The notes under the pieces: model-generated
Database searches by the model: none
Seen by the model: only the letters and a program-made list of their open reading frames with translations
What the model was told of the DNA's origin: nothing
Part shown: positions 28,577-37,557 of the stretch, piece by piece
Numbering within the stretch: position 1 is the first letter of the stretch
How the letters are laid out: the number at the start of each line of letters is the position of its first letter
From: Microbacterium nanhaiense
Lineage (GTDB): Bacteria > Actinomycetota > Actinomycetes > Actinomycetales > Microbacteriaceae
Reading direction: 5' to 3'
DNA: 64,000 bases
Assembly (NCBI RefSeq): GCF_014646015.1
Contig: NZ_BMMQ01000003.1
Location: 186,001-250,000 of the forward strand
Program-made: the position numbers and the translations under genes

Positions 28577-31402
28577 ATGACATTCGCACCCGCGGAGACC
28601 TCGGTGGCCCCCGCCACCCGTCGCCTCGCCGAGCCGCTCGAACTTCCCGATCTGCCGGATCCGCCCTCGCGCCGTCCGTTCCCCCTTCTCGCGTCGCTCG
28701 TTCCCGTCGTCGGTGCCGTGGTGATGTGGCGGCTCACGGGGTCGATCTTCATGCTGTGGTTCGCGGCGCTCGGGCCGTTCATGGCGCTGGGGTCGATGCT
28801 CGACAGCGCGCGAGGCGAGCGGCGCGAGCGGCGCGCGGCCGAGCAGCGCCTCGATGCGGCGTGCGTTCGGGTTCTCGCGGAGGTGGAGCGGCGCCACGAG
28901 GAAGAGCGGGAGCTCCGGCGTGCCGCAACACCGGATGTGCGTGGGGCGACGAGCCACGACGGCTGGTTGTGGCGCAGGCAGGGGCCGCTCACGATCGGCC
29001 GCGGCCCGGCGCGGAGCATCGTCGTCGTCGCGGGCGGTGAGGGTGGGCGCGCCGAGCGACTCCGCCGCGAGGCAGAGACGCTCGCCAGTGCACCCGTCAC
29101 AGTCGAGTGGGAGAGGGGAGTGTGCGTGCGCGGCGACGGCGTCGCGAGCAGGGCGGTCGTGCGCGCCCTCGTGGCGCAGCTCGTGCTCCGCCACCCGCCG
29201 ACCGCGGTGTCGCTCGTGGCGCGACCGCTCGGCGAGGACTGGGCGGATGGGATCCCGCACCTCGGCGGCGGCGAGTCCGGGGCGCGACGCGTGGCGGTGC
29301 TCGGGCCCGGCGACGCCGTTCCCGACGGTGTCGAGACGGTCATCGCGCTCGTCGGCGAACACGACGCGGTGCCGCATGAATGCGCGGCCCTGGTCGAACT
29401 CGACGAGGGGCTGCGTGGCCGCCTGGTCGCGGACGGCGGCGACGTGGCCGTCGAATCGGAGGGCATCTCGATCGGTCAGGCGCGGCGCATTGGTGCCACC
29501 ATGATGCGGAGGGCGAGACAGACACAGGCCGGTCTGCCGGGCGGGCCCGTCCCGTTCGCGCATCTCCGCGCGAGGGCGGCGAGTGAGGGGGATGCCGAGA
29601 GGCGTCCGGCGGGGCTGCGCGCCGTGGTCGGCGTGGGCGCGCACTCACCGGACGAGGCGCCTCCGCTTATCGACGTCGACCTGGTGGCCGATGGCCCGCA
29701 CGCGGTCGTCGTCGGAACAACGGGCGCGGGCAAGAGCGAGCTGCTGACGACATGGATCGCGGCTCTCGCGTCGGCCCACTCTCCCGCCGAGCTGGTGTTC
29801 CTCCTCGGCGATTTCAAGGGCGGTACGGCCTTCGATCACCTGCGCGGCCTGCCGCACGTGACTGGCGTGATGACAGATCTCGACGGTGCCGGCGCTCGGC
29901 GCGCGGTCGAGGGGCTGCGCGCGGAGATCCACCGGCGGGAGCGGCTCATCGCGGGCGCGGGGGCGCGCAACATCTCGGACCCTCGCGTGGCGCTCGCCCG
30001 CCTCATGATCGTCATCGACGAGTTCGCCGCGCTGTTGCAGGATCACCCCGACCTGCACCAGGTGTTCACGGACGTGGCGGCCCGCGGTCGCGCGCTCGGA
30101 ATGCATCTCGTGCTGGGAACGCAGCGCGCGTCGGGCATCGTGCGCGACGCGCTCCTCGCCAACGCGCCGCTCCGGATCGCGCTGCGCGTCGCCGAGGAGC
30201 GCGAGAGCACGCAGCTGATCGGCGTGGCCGCCGCCGCGGAGATCCCCGGTGATGCCGAGCATCGGGGCGTCGGCTATGTTCGGCGCGCCGCAGACGCCGG
30301 GCCGCAGCTGGCGCGGTTCGCGCTCGTGTCCGCGCCCGACGTCGTCTCGCTCGAAGGCTCGCATGCGGGCGTGCGGCCCGCGCCGGGGCCGCTCTTGGAT
30401 CCGCTGCCGGACCGGTGGCGACCCGACTCACCCGTGACGGCCGAGGGCGCCCTGGTGTGCGCGCTGGCCGACGAACCCGAGGCCCAGCGCCAGACCGCGG
30501 TGACGCTGGTTCCGGGCACGGATCGCGGTTTCCTGGTCGTCGGAGGCTCAGGCAGCGGCAAGACGGGCCTGGCCCGCTGGGTCACCGAGGCCGCCCGCGC
30601 CGGCGGCTACCGCGCCGTGAGCGTGCCGCGAGAGAGCGAGGGGGCGTGGGACGCGCTGGAGCGCGCGGAGCAGGATCCCCCGGAGCTCTTCGTCATCGAC
30701 GATGCCGACGCGCTGCTCGCGCGGTTTCCCTCGGAGTACGCGCACGCGGCGGGGGAGCGGCTCGAGCAGATCGTGCGCGACGCGGGGGCTACCGGCACGA
30801 CCGTGGTCCTGACCGCGGCGCGCCTGACGGGCGCAATATCGAAGATCGCCGACGTGCTCCCGCGTCGCGTGGTCCTGGCGCTTCCGGCCGTGCACGATCA
30901 CACGGCCGCAGGCGCCGACCGCGAGCTGTACGATCCGCGGCGGGGCCCGGGTCGCGCCGTCATCGACGGTCACGAGGCCCAGCTCGCCGAACCCGAGACG
31001 TGGTCAGAACCGGCGGTCGAATCGGGCGCCGCGCGGTGGTGCCCCACGGCCCCGCTGACCGGCTTCGTGTTGCGCGCGGCGGGCCGCCGCGCCGAGGCCT
31101 TGCGGGCGGAATGGGGAGCGCGGGTGCGGGTCGTGGCCGTCGACGAGGTCCCCGACGGGGAACTGCTCACCGCCGGCGACATCCCGCTCGCTATCGTCGG
31201 CGACGCCGACGCGTGGCAGCGCCGATTCGCGCTCCTGCAGGCCGTGCGCACCCACGGCGACATGGTCGTGGGATCCGACTGCGCCACGGAGCTCCGAACG
31301 CTCGTGGGCGAGCGGGAGCTGCCACCCTACGCCCGGCCCCGGGCGGCGCGCGCGTGGCTCGTCAGCGGCGGCGCCGCGCCCACACGGGTCGTGCTCCCGT
31401 GA
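28577..31402 (+). CDS. FtsK/SpoIIIE-type (EccC/EssC-like) double ATPase
   Basis: A 941-residue protein with two N-terminal membrane segments (LLASLVPVVGAVVMWRL and the following LWFAALGPFMALG) and two ATPase domains. The first is a full FtsK-type domain with Walker A GTTGAGKSELL (residues 380-390), Walker B LMIVIDEFAALL and LVLGTQRASG. The second has Walker A GGSGSGKTG (about 656) and Walker B LFVIDDADALLA. The order matches the motor subunit of type VII secretion, but no WXG100 substrate, EccB, EccD, EccE or mycosin gene is in the window. The ATG at 28577 has no ribosome site. TTGTAT lies six bases upstream, so it may be leaderless. Confidence 0.85.
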   Translation: MTFAPAETSVAPATRRLAEPLELPDLPDPPSRRPFPLLASLVPVVGAVVMWRLTGSIFMLWFAALGPFMALGSMLDSARGERRERRAAEQRLDAACVRVLAEVERRHEEERELRRAATPDVRGATSHDGWLWRRQGPLTIGRGPARSIVVVAGGEGGRAERLRREAETLASAPVTVEWERGVCVRGDGVASRAVVRALVAQLVLRHPPTAVSLVARPLGEDWADGIPHLGGGESGARRVAVLGPGDAVPDGVETVIALVGEHDAVPHECAALVELDEGLRGRLVADGGDVAVESEGISIGQARRIGATMMRRARQTQAGLPGGPVPFAHLRARAASEGDAERRPAGLRAVVGVGAHSPDEAPPLIDVDLVADGPHAVVVGTTGAGKSELLTTWIAALASAHSPAELVFLLGDFKGGTAFDHLRGLPHVTGVMTDLDGAGARRAVEGLRAEIHRRERLIAGAGARNISDPRVALARLMIVIDEFAALLQDHPDLHQVFTDVAARGRALGMHLVLGTQRASGIVRDALLANAPLRIALRVAEERESTQLIGVAAAAEIPGDAEHRGVGYVRRAADAGPQLARFALVSAPDVVSLEGSHAGVRPAPGPLLDPLPDRWRPDSPVTAEGALVCALADEPEAQRQTAVTLVPGTDRGFLVVGGSGSGKTGLARWVTEAARAGGYRAVSVPRESEGAWDALERAEQDPPELFVIDDADALLARFPSEYAHAAGERLEQIVRDAGATGTTVVLTAARLTGAISKIADVLPRRVVLALPAVHDHTAAGADRELYDPRRGPGRAVIDGHEAQLAEPETWSEPAVESGAARWCPTAPLTGFVLRAAGRRAEALRAEWGARVRVVAVDEVPDGELLTAGDIPLAIVGDADAWQRRFALLQAVRTHGDMVVGSDCATELRTLVGERELPPYARPRAARAWLVSGGAAPTRVVLP

Positions 31403-31445
31403 ATCCGTGTTCACATAACGGCCGCGGGGGAGGATCCGGGCGGGA

Positions 31446-32444
31446 TCAGACCGTGGCGCGGATCACACCCACGGTGCGTCCGCCGCCCAGCACGCGGAGG
31501 TTGGGCCGTTCGGCCGCGGCGGCCGCGACCTCCTTCACCGAGACGGCGCCGGTGCGGGCGAGGAGCGCGAGAGCTACGAGGGATGCGGCGCGGTTCGAGC
31601 CGTCGAGCATCTTGACGGCCACGGTGGTGCCGTCGGGCGCGACGATGGTCTGCACGCCCTCCGCGCCCTTCTTCGAGAACACGCCGAAGCGCTCGATCGT
31701 GAGGGTGTCGTCGCCGCCGGGGCCCTCGATCGCCCACGCGTTCTCGCGCGCGGCGCGCAGAAGCTGCGCCGCGACCCGGTACAGCGCGAACGGCGAGCTC
31801 TCGGCCGAGTTGCCGGCGCGGTTGAGCCCCCGCGCGAGCGACAGCAGGCTCATGGCGTGCACGGGGGCGCCGCAGCCGTCCGTCACGGACGCGGCGATCT
31901 TCATGCCCGTCAGGCGCTCGACGACCTCGCGGGTGTGCACCTGGAGCGGGTGCTCCGGGTGCAGGTAGGTCTCGAGGTCCCAGCCGTTCGCGCGGCACGC
32001 GGTGAGCATGGCAGCGTGCTTGCCGGAGCAGTTGTGGTGCAAAGGCGATTTCTCCGCGTGGTCGACCATGAGCGCCCTCCGCGCGTCGGCGTTCGACGGC
32101 CACGCGGGCGGGCAGCGGAGCGCATCCTCGGTCAGGCCCACATCGGCGAGCATCGCGCGCACGAGCTCCGCGTGCCGGGCCGTGCCGTCGTGGCTCGCCG
32201 TCGCGATCGCGAGGCGTTCGCCCGCAAGGTTCGCCCCCGCGGTGACGCTCGCGATCGCCTGCAGCGGCTTGAGCGCCGAGCGCGGGAGGATCAGCGCGGA
32301 CGGATCCCCGTGCGAGATGAGGGTCTCGCCGTCCGGCGCGAGCACGATCGCGGATCCGATGTGCCGAGACTCGACGAAGCCGCCACGCTCGACAACGGCG
32401 AGCTCGGCGGCGGCGGATGCGGGGAAGGTTTCTGCGGTGACCAC
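31446..32444 (-). CDS. Asparaginase (AnsA-II / Rhizobium-type family)
   Basis: A 332-residue enzyme of the family of Rhizobium etli asparaginase II, unrelated to the E. coli type. Visible motifs are GDPSALILPRSALKPLQA, the catalytic-type SHDGTARH, and HHNCSGKHAAML with a conserved cysteine. It should hydrolyse asparagine to aspartate and ammonia in the cytoplasm. The GTG at 32444 is preceded on its strand by TAGGCT and six bases, so it is probably leaderless. That -10 element overlaps the promoter of the divergent osmC-like gene. Confidence 0.9.
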   Translation of the reverse strand: MVTAETFPASAAAELAVVERGGFVESRHIGSAIVLAPDGETLISHGDPSALILPRSALKPLQAIASVTAGANLAGERLAIATASHDGTARHAELVRAMLADVGLTEDALRCPPAWPSNADARRALMVDHAEKSPLHHNCSGKHAAMLTACRANGWDLETYLHPEHPLQVHTREVVERLTGMKIAASVTDGCGAPVHAMSLLSLARGLNRAGNSAESSPFALYRVAAQLLRAARENAWAIEGPGGDDTLTIERFGVFSKKGAEGVQTIVAPDGTTVAVKMLDGSNRAASLVALALLARTGAVSVKEVAAAAAERPNLRVLGGGRTVGVIRATV

Positions 32445-32467
32445 GCTATAAGCCTAGACTCGGCCGC
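32445..32467. promoter_or_regulatory. Divergent overlapping leaderless promoters
   Basis: AGCCTAGACT (32451-32460) contains both -10 elements: TAGGCT on the minus strand, six bases before the asparaginase GTG, and TAGACT on the plus strand, seven bases before the OsmC ATG. They share the central TA. The start codons are only 24 bases apart. Confidence 0.65.
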
Positions 32468-32932
32468 ATGAGCACTCACGGATACTCCCTCACGTCGACC
32501 TGGACCGGCAACCAGGGAACGGGCACGAGCGGCTACCGCGACTACACGCGGGACGTGACCCTGAGCGTCCCGGGGCGTCCGGAGATCGAGGCATCGGCCG
32601 ACGTGCCGTTTCGCGGGGATCCCGTCAGATGGAACCCGGAGCTGCTTCTCCTCGCCGCCGCGAGCGAGTGCCACATGCTCTCGTACCTCCACGCCTGTGT
32701 GCTCCGCGGCGTGGTCGTCACGAGCTACGTCGACGAGGCGAGCGCCGAGATCGAGGTCGTGGGCAACGGCGGCCGATTCACCGGCGCGACGCTCCGCCCT
32801 CGGATCGAGGTGGCGGACGAAGCCATGATCGGCGACGCGATCGCGGCCCACGAGGAGGCGCACGAATGGTGCTTCATCTCGAACAGCCTCAACTTCGACG
32901 TGGTGATCGAGCCGGTCGTCACGGCCGCGTGA
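32468..32932 (+). CDS. OsmC/Ohr-family peroxide-handling protein
   Basis: A 154-residue OsmC-fold protein. The two family cysteines are in ASECHMLSYLH and EEAHEWCFISNS and would form the thiol pair that reduces organic peroxides. Sequence around RDYTRD and WNPELLLLAAASEC resembles the broader OsmC group and not Ohr proper. TAGACT ends seven bases before the ATG and there is no ribosome site. It converges with the acyltransferase gene, whose stop lies 22 bases away. Confidence 0.9.
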   Translation: MSTHGYSLTSTWTGNQGTGTSGYRDYTRDVTLSVPGRPEIEASADVPFRGDPVRWNPELLLLAAASECHMLSYLHACVLRGVVVTSYVDEASAEIEVVGNGGRFTGATLRPRIEVADEAMIGDAIAAHEEAHEWCFISNSLNFDVVIEPVVTAA

Positions 32933-32953
32933 GCGGCATGGCGCGGCTGGGCG

Positions 32954-33706
32954 TCACTTCCGCTCGTGCGGGAGGGCGCGCTTGATCTTCTCCACGGCGG
33001 TCTGCGCCGGCAGCTCGTTGTAGGTGCCGGCGAGCTCCTGACCCGAGAGCGCGTGGATCGCCGTCATGATCTCATCCGTCGCCAGGCGGCGGGCCTTCCC
33101 GCTCGACGCGGGGCCGAGGTGGGTTAGATCGAGGGGCTCGCCGAACTTCACGACGACGCGCTCGCGGAACGATGGCATCTTCGCCCCGACGGGCATGACC
33201 TTGTCGGTTCCGATGAGCCCGATGGGCACGACCGGCGCGCCCGATTCGAGGGCGAGGTATGCGACGCCCGTGCGGCCCTTGTAGAGACGGCCGTCGCGCG
33301 AACGAGTGCCCTCCGGGTGCAGGGCGATCGCCGCGCCCGAGGCGAGGATCTCCTTCTGCTGGTCGAGCGCGTCCATCGCGGCCTGACCGACGCCGCGCTC
33401 GACGGGCGTCGCACCCACCGCGGTGAAAAAGGTGCGGGAGAACCAGCCCTTGAAGCCCGTGCCCGTGAAGTACTCCGCCTTCGCGAGGAAGTGCACGGGG
33501 CGGGGAGCCGCGGCGATCGGGATCACGATCGAATCGATGAAGGAGAGGTGGTTGCTCGCGAAGATCACGGCGCCGTCCTTCGGGATGAGGTCCTTGCCCT
33601 CGACCCGCGGGCGGTAGACCATGCGCGCGAGCGGCGCGAGCACGGTACGGCCGAAGGTGTACACCCAGCTGGGCGTGCGGGGGCTCACATCACGCGATTC
33701 GGTCAT
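32954..33706 (-). CDS. 1-acyl-sn-glycerol-3-phosphate acyltransferase family protein
   Basis: A 250-residue PlsC-type membrane-associated acyltransferase. The catalytic HX4D is in SNHLSFID (about 50-57), the glycerol-phosphate motif is HPEGTRSRDG, and the later VPIGLIG block is present. It probably makes phosphatidic acid or modifies a related lipid. The ATG at 33706 follows TATCCT and six bases (leaderless pattern). The frame is open further upstream to 33811, but that part has no promoter or ribosome site. Confidence 0.9.
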   Translation of the reverse strand: MTESRDVSPRTPSWVYTFGRTVLAPLARMVYRPRVEGKDLIPKDGAVIFASNHLSFIDSIVIPIAAAPRPVHFLAKAEYFTGTGFKGWFSRTFFTAVGATPVERGVGQAAMDALDQQKEILASGAAIALHPEGTRSRDGRLYKGRTGVAYLALESGAPVVPIGLIGTDKVMPVGAKMPSFRERVVVKFGEPLDLTHLGPASSGKARRLATDEIMTAIHALSGQELAGTYNELPAQTAVEKIKRALPHERK

Positions 33707-33849
33707 CCTGTCAGGATACGGCGCATATATGCCCCTGCGGGAATCAGCATTCTCCCGGGAAAAGGCGCCGAACGGGACGCGAATGTGAGCGCACATAGCC
33801 TGATGCGGCAAAATGGGCGAAACCGCCCACGAAAATTGAGGTCTTCATC

Positions 33850-34827
33850 GTGCGTCTTCGTTCCATCGCGGCTCTGTCCGCCTCCGCCCTCGCCGTTCTC
33901 GCCCTCGCTGGCTGCGGCTCCGTGTCCGACGACGGCGACGCGACGCCATCCGCCACCGCGACGCCCTCTGCGAGCGCCGCGCCCGTCGAGATGTGCGACG
34001 CCGGGGAGGAGTCCGGCAAGGCCGCCGACTGCGTCGACGTGAGCGGCGACTTCGGATCCGAGGCGACCGCCGAATTCGAGGCGCCGCTCGGGATCCCGGA
34101 CATCTCCAGCGCCGTGATCAGCGAGGGCGACGGCGACAAGATCGCGGCCGGCGACTACGTCACCTACGCCGCCACCATGTACGACGCCGAGACGGGCGAG
34201 AAGCTCGGAGCCGAGGGTTACGAGCCGTTCTCGAGCCTGCCGCTCGGCATCGTCGAGGGCAGCTACCTTGACGCCTTCGTCGACGTGCCGCTCGGCTCGC
34301 GGGTGGCGTTCACGATCCCGCAGCAGACCGCCGCGACGGGTCAGAGCGTTCAGGCCGCCGTCGCGGTCATCGACGTCTTCGAGAAGGCGCCGACCGCCGC
34401 GTGGGGCGAGGATGTCGCGCCCGAGGACGGCTTCCCGACGGTGACGCTCGCCGAGGACGGCACCCCGGATGTGACGGTCCCGGAGGACCTGAAGGTCGGC
34501 GACACGACCGCCATCGAGGTGCTCAAGCAGGGCGACGGTGAGACCGTGGCCGACGGCGACCAGGTGTTCGTGCAGTACAAGGGCGTCAAGGTCGCCGACG
34601 GCGAGGAGTTCGACTCCAGCTGGGGCCGCGGCGCGCCCACCTCGTTCCCGACGAACGGCGTCATCGAGGGCTTCACCAAGGCCCTCGTCGGCCAGAAGGT
34701 CGGTTCGCAGGTCGTCGCTGTGATCCCGAAGGCCGAGGCCTACGCCGGAAGCGAGAGCGAGCTCGCCGAGGACGACCTGATCTTCGTCGTCGACATCCTC
34801 GGTACCGCCCACGTCCCGGCCGCGTAA
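33850..34827 (+). CDS. FKBP-type peptidyl-prolyl isomerase lipoprotein
   Basis: A 325-residue exported lipoprotein. The signal peptide [22 protein letters not shown] ends in a clear lipobox (LAGC), followed by an acidic, Ser/Thr-rich linker. The C-terminal 110 residues form an FKBP domain ([20 protein letters not shown], then [19 protein letters not shown]). A degenerate FKBP-like half may precede it (residues 90-185). The GTG follows TTGAGG. It likely assists folding of proteins outside the membrane. A small hairpin (TGGGCG/CGCCCA, 33814-33829) lies in the leader. Confidence 0.9.
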   Translation: MRLRSIAALSASALAVLALAGCGSVSDDGDATPSATATPSASAAPVEMCDAGEESGKAADCVDVSGDFGSEATAEFEAPLGIPDISSAVISEGDGDKIAAGDYVTYAATMYDAETGEKLGAEGYEPFSSLPLGIVEGSYLDAFVDVPLGSRVAFTIPQQTAATGQSVQAAVAVIDVFEKAPTAAWGEDVAPEDGFPTVTLAEDGTPDVTVPEDLKVGDTTAIEVLKQGDGETVADGDQVFVQYKGVKVADGEEFDSSWGRGAPTSFPTNGVIEGFTKALVGQKVGSQVVAVIPKAEAYAGSESELAEDDLIFVVDILGTAHVPAA

Positions 34828-34834
34828 CCGCATC

Positions 34835-35914
34835 ATGCGCAGGGTCATCGTCCTCGGATCCACCGGATCCATCGGCACGCAGGCTCTCGACGTGATCCGG
34901 GCCAACCCCGAGCTCTTCGAGCTCGTCGGATTGGCGACCGGATCGCAGGAGACGCTGCTGCGCGAGCAGGCGGCGGAGTTCGGGGTCGCGCACACCGCTC
35001 TCGGGGCCGACGCCGCCGCGCAGCTCGTGCGCGAGGTCGAGGCCGATGTGGTGCTCAACGGCATCACCGGTTCCGTGGGGCTTGGCCCGACCCTCGCGGC
35101 GCTCGAGGCGGGGCGCACCCTCGCGCTCGCGAACAAGGAATCGCTCATCGTCGGCGGCCCGCTCGTGAAGCGGGCCGCCGCGGCGGGCCAGATCGTGCCG
35201 GTCGACTCCGAGCATTCGGCCATCGCGCAGGCGCTGCGCGGCGGATCCGCGGACGAGGTGCGGCGACTGGTCGTCACGGCCTCGGGCGGCCCCTTCCGCG
35301 GCCGCACGCGCGCGTCGCTCCGCGATGTGACGCCCGCGGAGGCGCTGAACCATCCCACGTGGGACATGGGGCGCGTCGTCACCACCAACTCGGCGACCCT
35401 CGTGAACAAGGGGCTTGAGGTCATCGAGGCGCACCTGCTCTTCGACGTGCCGTTCGAGCGGATCGACGTGGCCGTGCACCCGCAGTCGATCGTGCACTCG
35501 ATGGTGGAGTTCGTCGACGGCTCCACGATCGCCCAGGCCTCGCCCCCGGACATGCGGCTGCCGATCGCCCTGGGCATGGCCTGGCCGCGCCGGGTGCCCG
35601 GGGTCGGGGCGCCGCTCGACTGGACGACGTCCGCCAGCTGGACGTTCGAGCCGCTCGACGACGCCGCCTTCCCCGCCGTGTCGCTCGCGAAGCAGGTGGG
35701 CGCCGCCGGATCCACCTTCCCCGCCGTCTACAACGCCGCCAACGAGCAGGCGGTCGACGCCTTCCACGAGGGGCGCCTGTCGTTCCTCGGCATCGTCGAC
35801 ACCATCGCGGAGGTCGTCGAACGGCACGAACCGCCGTCGGAGCTCACCCTCGACACGCTGGCCGAGGCCGAATCGTGGGCCCGCAGAACCGCCGACGAGC
35901 TGATCGGCGCCTGA
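34835..35914 (+). CDS. dxr: 1-deoxy-D-xylulose 5-phosphate reductoisomerase
   Basis: Makes 2-C-methyl-erythritol 4-phosphate with NADPH, the committed step of the MEP isoprenoid route. The 359-residue protein has the NADPH motif GSTGSIGTQ, the metal/substrate region PVDSEHSAI and the serine-rich loop TASGGPF. It starts seven bases after the FKBP stop. In relatives dxr, rseP and ispG are neighbours; here a MurE-like gene lies between dxr and rseP, and ispG is 5 kb further on. Confidence 0.96.
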   Translation: MRRVIVLGSTGSIGTQALDVIRANPELFELVGLATGSQETLLREQAAEFGVAHTALGADAAAQLVREVEADVVLNGITGSVGLGPTLAALEAGRTLALANKESLIVGGPLVKRAAAAGQIVPVDSEHSAIAQALRGGSADEVRRLVVTASGGPFRGRTRASLRDVTPAEALNHPTWDMGRVVTTNSATLVNKGLEVIEAHLLFDVPFERIDVAVHPQSIVHSMVEFVDGSTIAQASPPDMRLPIALGMAWPRRVPGVGAPLDWTTSASWTFEPLDDAAFPAVSLAKQVGAAGSTFPAVYNAANEQAVDAFHEGRLSFLGIVDTIAEVVERHEPPSELTLDTLAEAESWARRTADELIGA

Positions 35915-35958
35915 CCTGCTTTCAGCGGTTCCGGCAGGCCCCGTGAGACGATGTTGAC

Positions 35959-37557
35959 GTGATCGACACGCCTCGCATCCGCCGCACGCCACCCACGATG
36001 CTGCGCCCCGAGCGGCCCACCGTCAGCCGCCTTTCCGACCTCGCCGAACTCACCGGGGGCACCGCGTCCCGCGACGCGGAGGTGACGGGCGTGACCGTGT
36101 CGTCCAGCGATCTCGTTCCGGGCGACATGTTCGTCGCGATTCGCGGCGTCAACCGGCACGGCGCGGAGTTCGCCGCCGCGGCCGCGGCGAACGGCGCGTC
36201 GGCGATCCTCACCGACGCCGAGGGCGAGTCGATCGCCGAGCCCGCCGGGCTGCCCGTGCTGGTCGTCCCGGATCCGCGGGGCGCGCTGCCTCTCGTCGCC
36301 CAGGCGGTCTACCGCACCGCCGACGACATCCCCCTGCTTCTCGCGACGACCGGCACGAACGGCAAGACGAGCGTCACGCACCTGCTCGAGGGCATGCTCA
36401 CGCAGATCGGCGTGATCGCCGGTGCCTCGACCTCAGCGGAGCGCGTGGTCGCGGGCGAGCGCGTCGTCGCCGGTCTCACGAGCCCCGAGGCCAGCGAATT
36501 GCATGCCCTTATCGCGCGCATGCGCGAGAAGAACGTCGAGGCCTTCGCCGTCGAGGTGAGCGCCCAGGCCGTGACCCGTCACCGCGTCGACGGCGTGGTG
36601 TGGGACATCATGGGGTTCACGAACCTCACGCACGACCACCTCGATGACTACGGCGACATGGAGACCTACTACCAGGCGAAGGCGCCGCTGTTCCACGCCG
36701 ATCGGAGCCGTCGTGCCGTCGTCTCCCTCGACTCCGCGCCGGGGGAGCGGATCGCGGCCGAGGCAGACATCCCGGTCACAACCATCGCGACCCGTGGCAT
36801 CGCCGCCGAGAGCGCGCTCGCGAAGGCCGATTGGATCGTCGAGGTGACGCGCGAGCAGCAGTCCGGCACGAGTTTCCGCCTGACCGGGCCCGCCGGATCC
36901 CTCGAAACGACCGTCCCCGTCATCGGCGCGCACATGGCCGCGAACGCGGGACTCGGCATCGTGATGATGCTCGAGGCCGGCTACGCGTGGGACCGCATCA
37001 CCGACGCGCTCGGCGACGGGATCCGCGCCTGGGTGCCGGGCCGCACGCAACTGGTGTCCGGATCCGCCGGGCCGGCCGTGTACGTCGACTTCGGGCACAC
37101 GCCCGACGCCTTCGAGAAGACGCTGGCGGCGGTGCGCCGCGTGACTCCCGGCAAGGTCATCATGCTCTTCGGCGCCGACGGCGACCGCGACGCGACCAAG
37201 CGCTACGACATGTCGCGCACGGCGGTCGAGGGCTCCGACATCACCGTCATCACCGACCACCACCCCCGCTTCGAGAACGCCGCCTCTATCCGGCGCACGC
37301 TCGTTGACGCGGCGCGCGACGTGGATCCCGCGCACGAGGTGCACGAGGTCTCGCCTCCCGAGGCGGCCATCGAAACCGCTGTGTCGCTGGCGGGCGAGGG
37401 CGACGCCATCGTGTGGTGCGGGCCCGGCCACCAGAACTACCGGGACATCGAGGGCACGCAGTGGGGCTACTCGGCACGCGAGCTCGCGCGCCGCGCGCTC
37501 ATCGCAGCCGGCTGGGACGCCCCCGAGCGCGTCTGGCCCAACCCCTACAACGACTGA
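35959..37557 (+). CDS. MurE-like Mur ligase
   Basis: A 532-residue Mur ligase family protein with ATP motif TTGTNGKTS (about residue 131), the conserved GFTNLTHDHLDDYG, the carbamyl-lysine region YYQAKAPLF, and FGADGDRD. It is closest in layout to UDP-MurNAc-Ala-Glu:diamino-acid ligase. The third-residue selector, usually DNPR in meso-DAP enzymes, reads DHHPR here, so the amino acid added is unclear. The GTG at 35959 is listed; an ATG at 35998 is possible. The canonical murE normally sits in the dcw cluster, so this may be a paralogue. It overlaps rseP by one base. Confidence 0.85.
   Translation: MIDTPRIRRTPPTMLRPERPTVSRLSDLAELTGGTASRDAEVTGVTVSSSDLVPGDMFVAIRGVNRHGAEFAAAAAANGASAILTDAEGESIAEPAGLPVLVVPDPRGALPLVAQAVYRTADDIPLLLATTGTNGKTSVTHLLEGMLTQIGVIAGASTSAERVVAGERVVAGLTSPEASELHALIARMREKNVEAFAVEVSAQAVTRHRVDGVVWDIMGFTNLTHDHLDDYGDMETYYQAKAPLFHADRSRRAVVSLDSAPGERIAAEADIPVTTIATRGIAAESALAKADWIVEVTREQQSGTSFRLTGPAGSLETTVPVIGAHMAANAGLGIVMMLEAGYAWDRITDALGDGIRAWVPGRTQLVSGSAGPAVYVDFGHTPDAFEKTLAAVRRVTPGKVIMLFGADGDRDATKRYDMSRTAVEGSDITVITDHHPRFENAASIRRTLVDAARDVDPAHEVHEVSPPEAAIETAVSLAGEGDAIVWCGPGHQNYRDIEGTQWGYSARELARRALIAAGWDAPERVWPNPYND

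Noticed and set aside
28577-31402. A type VII secretion locus
   Set aside because: Only a motor-like ATPase is present; no WXG100 protein, EccB, EccD, EccE or mycosin was found around it.
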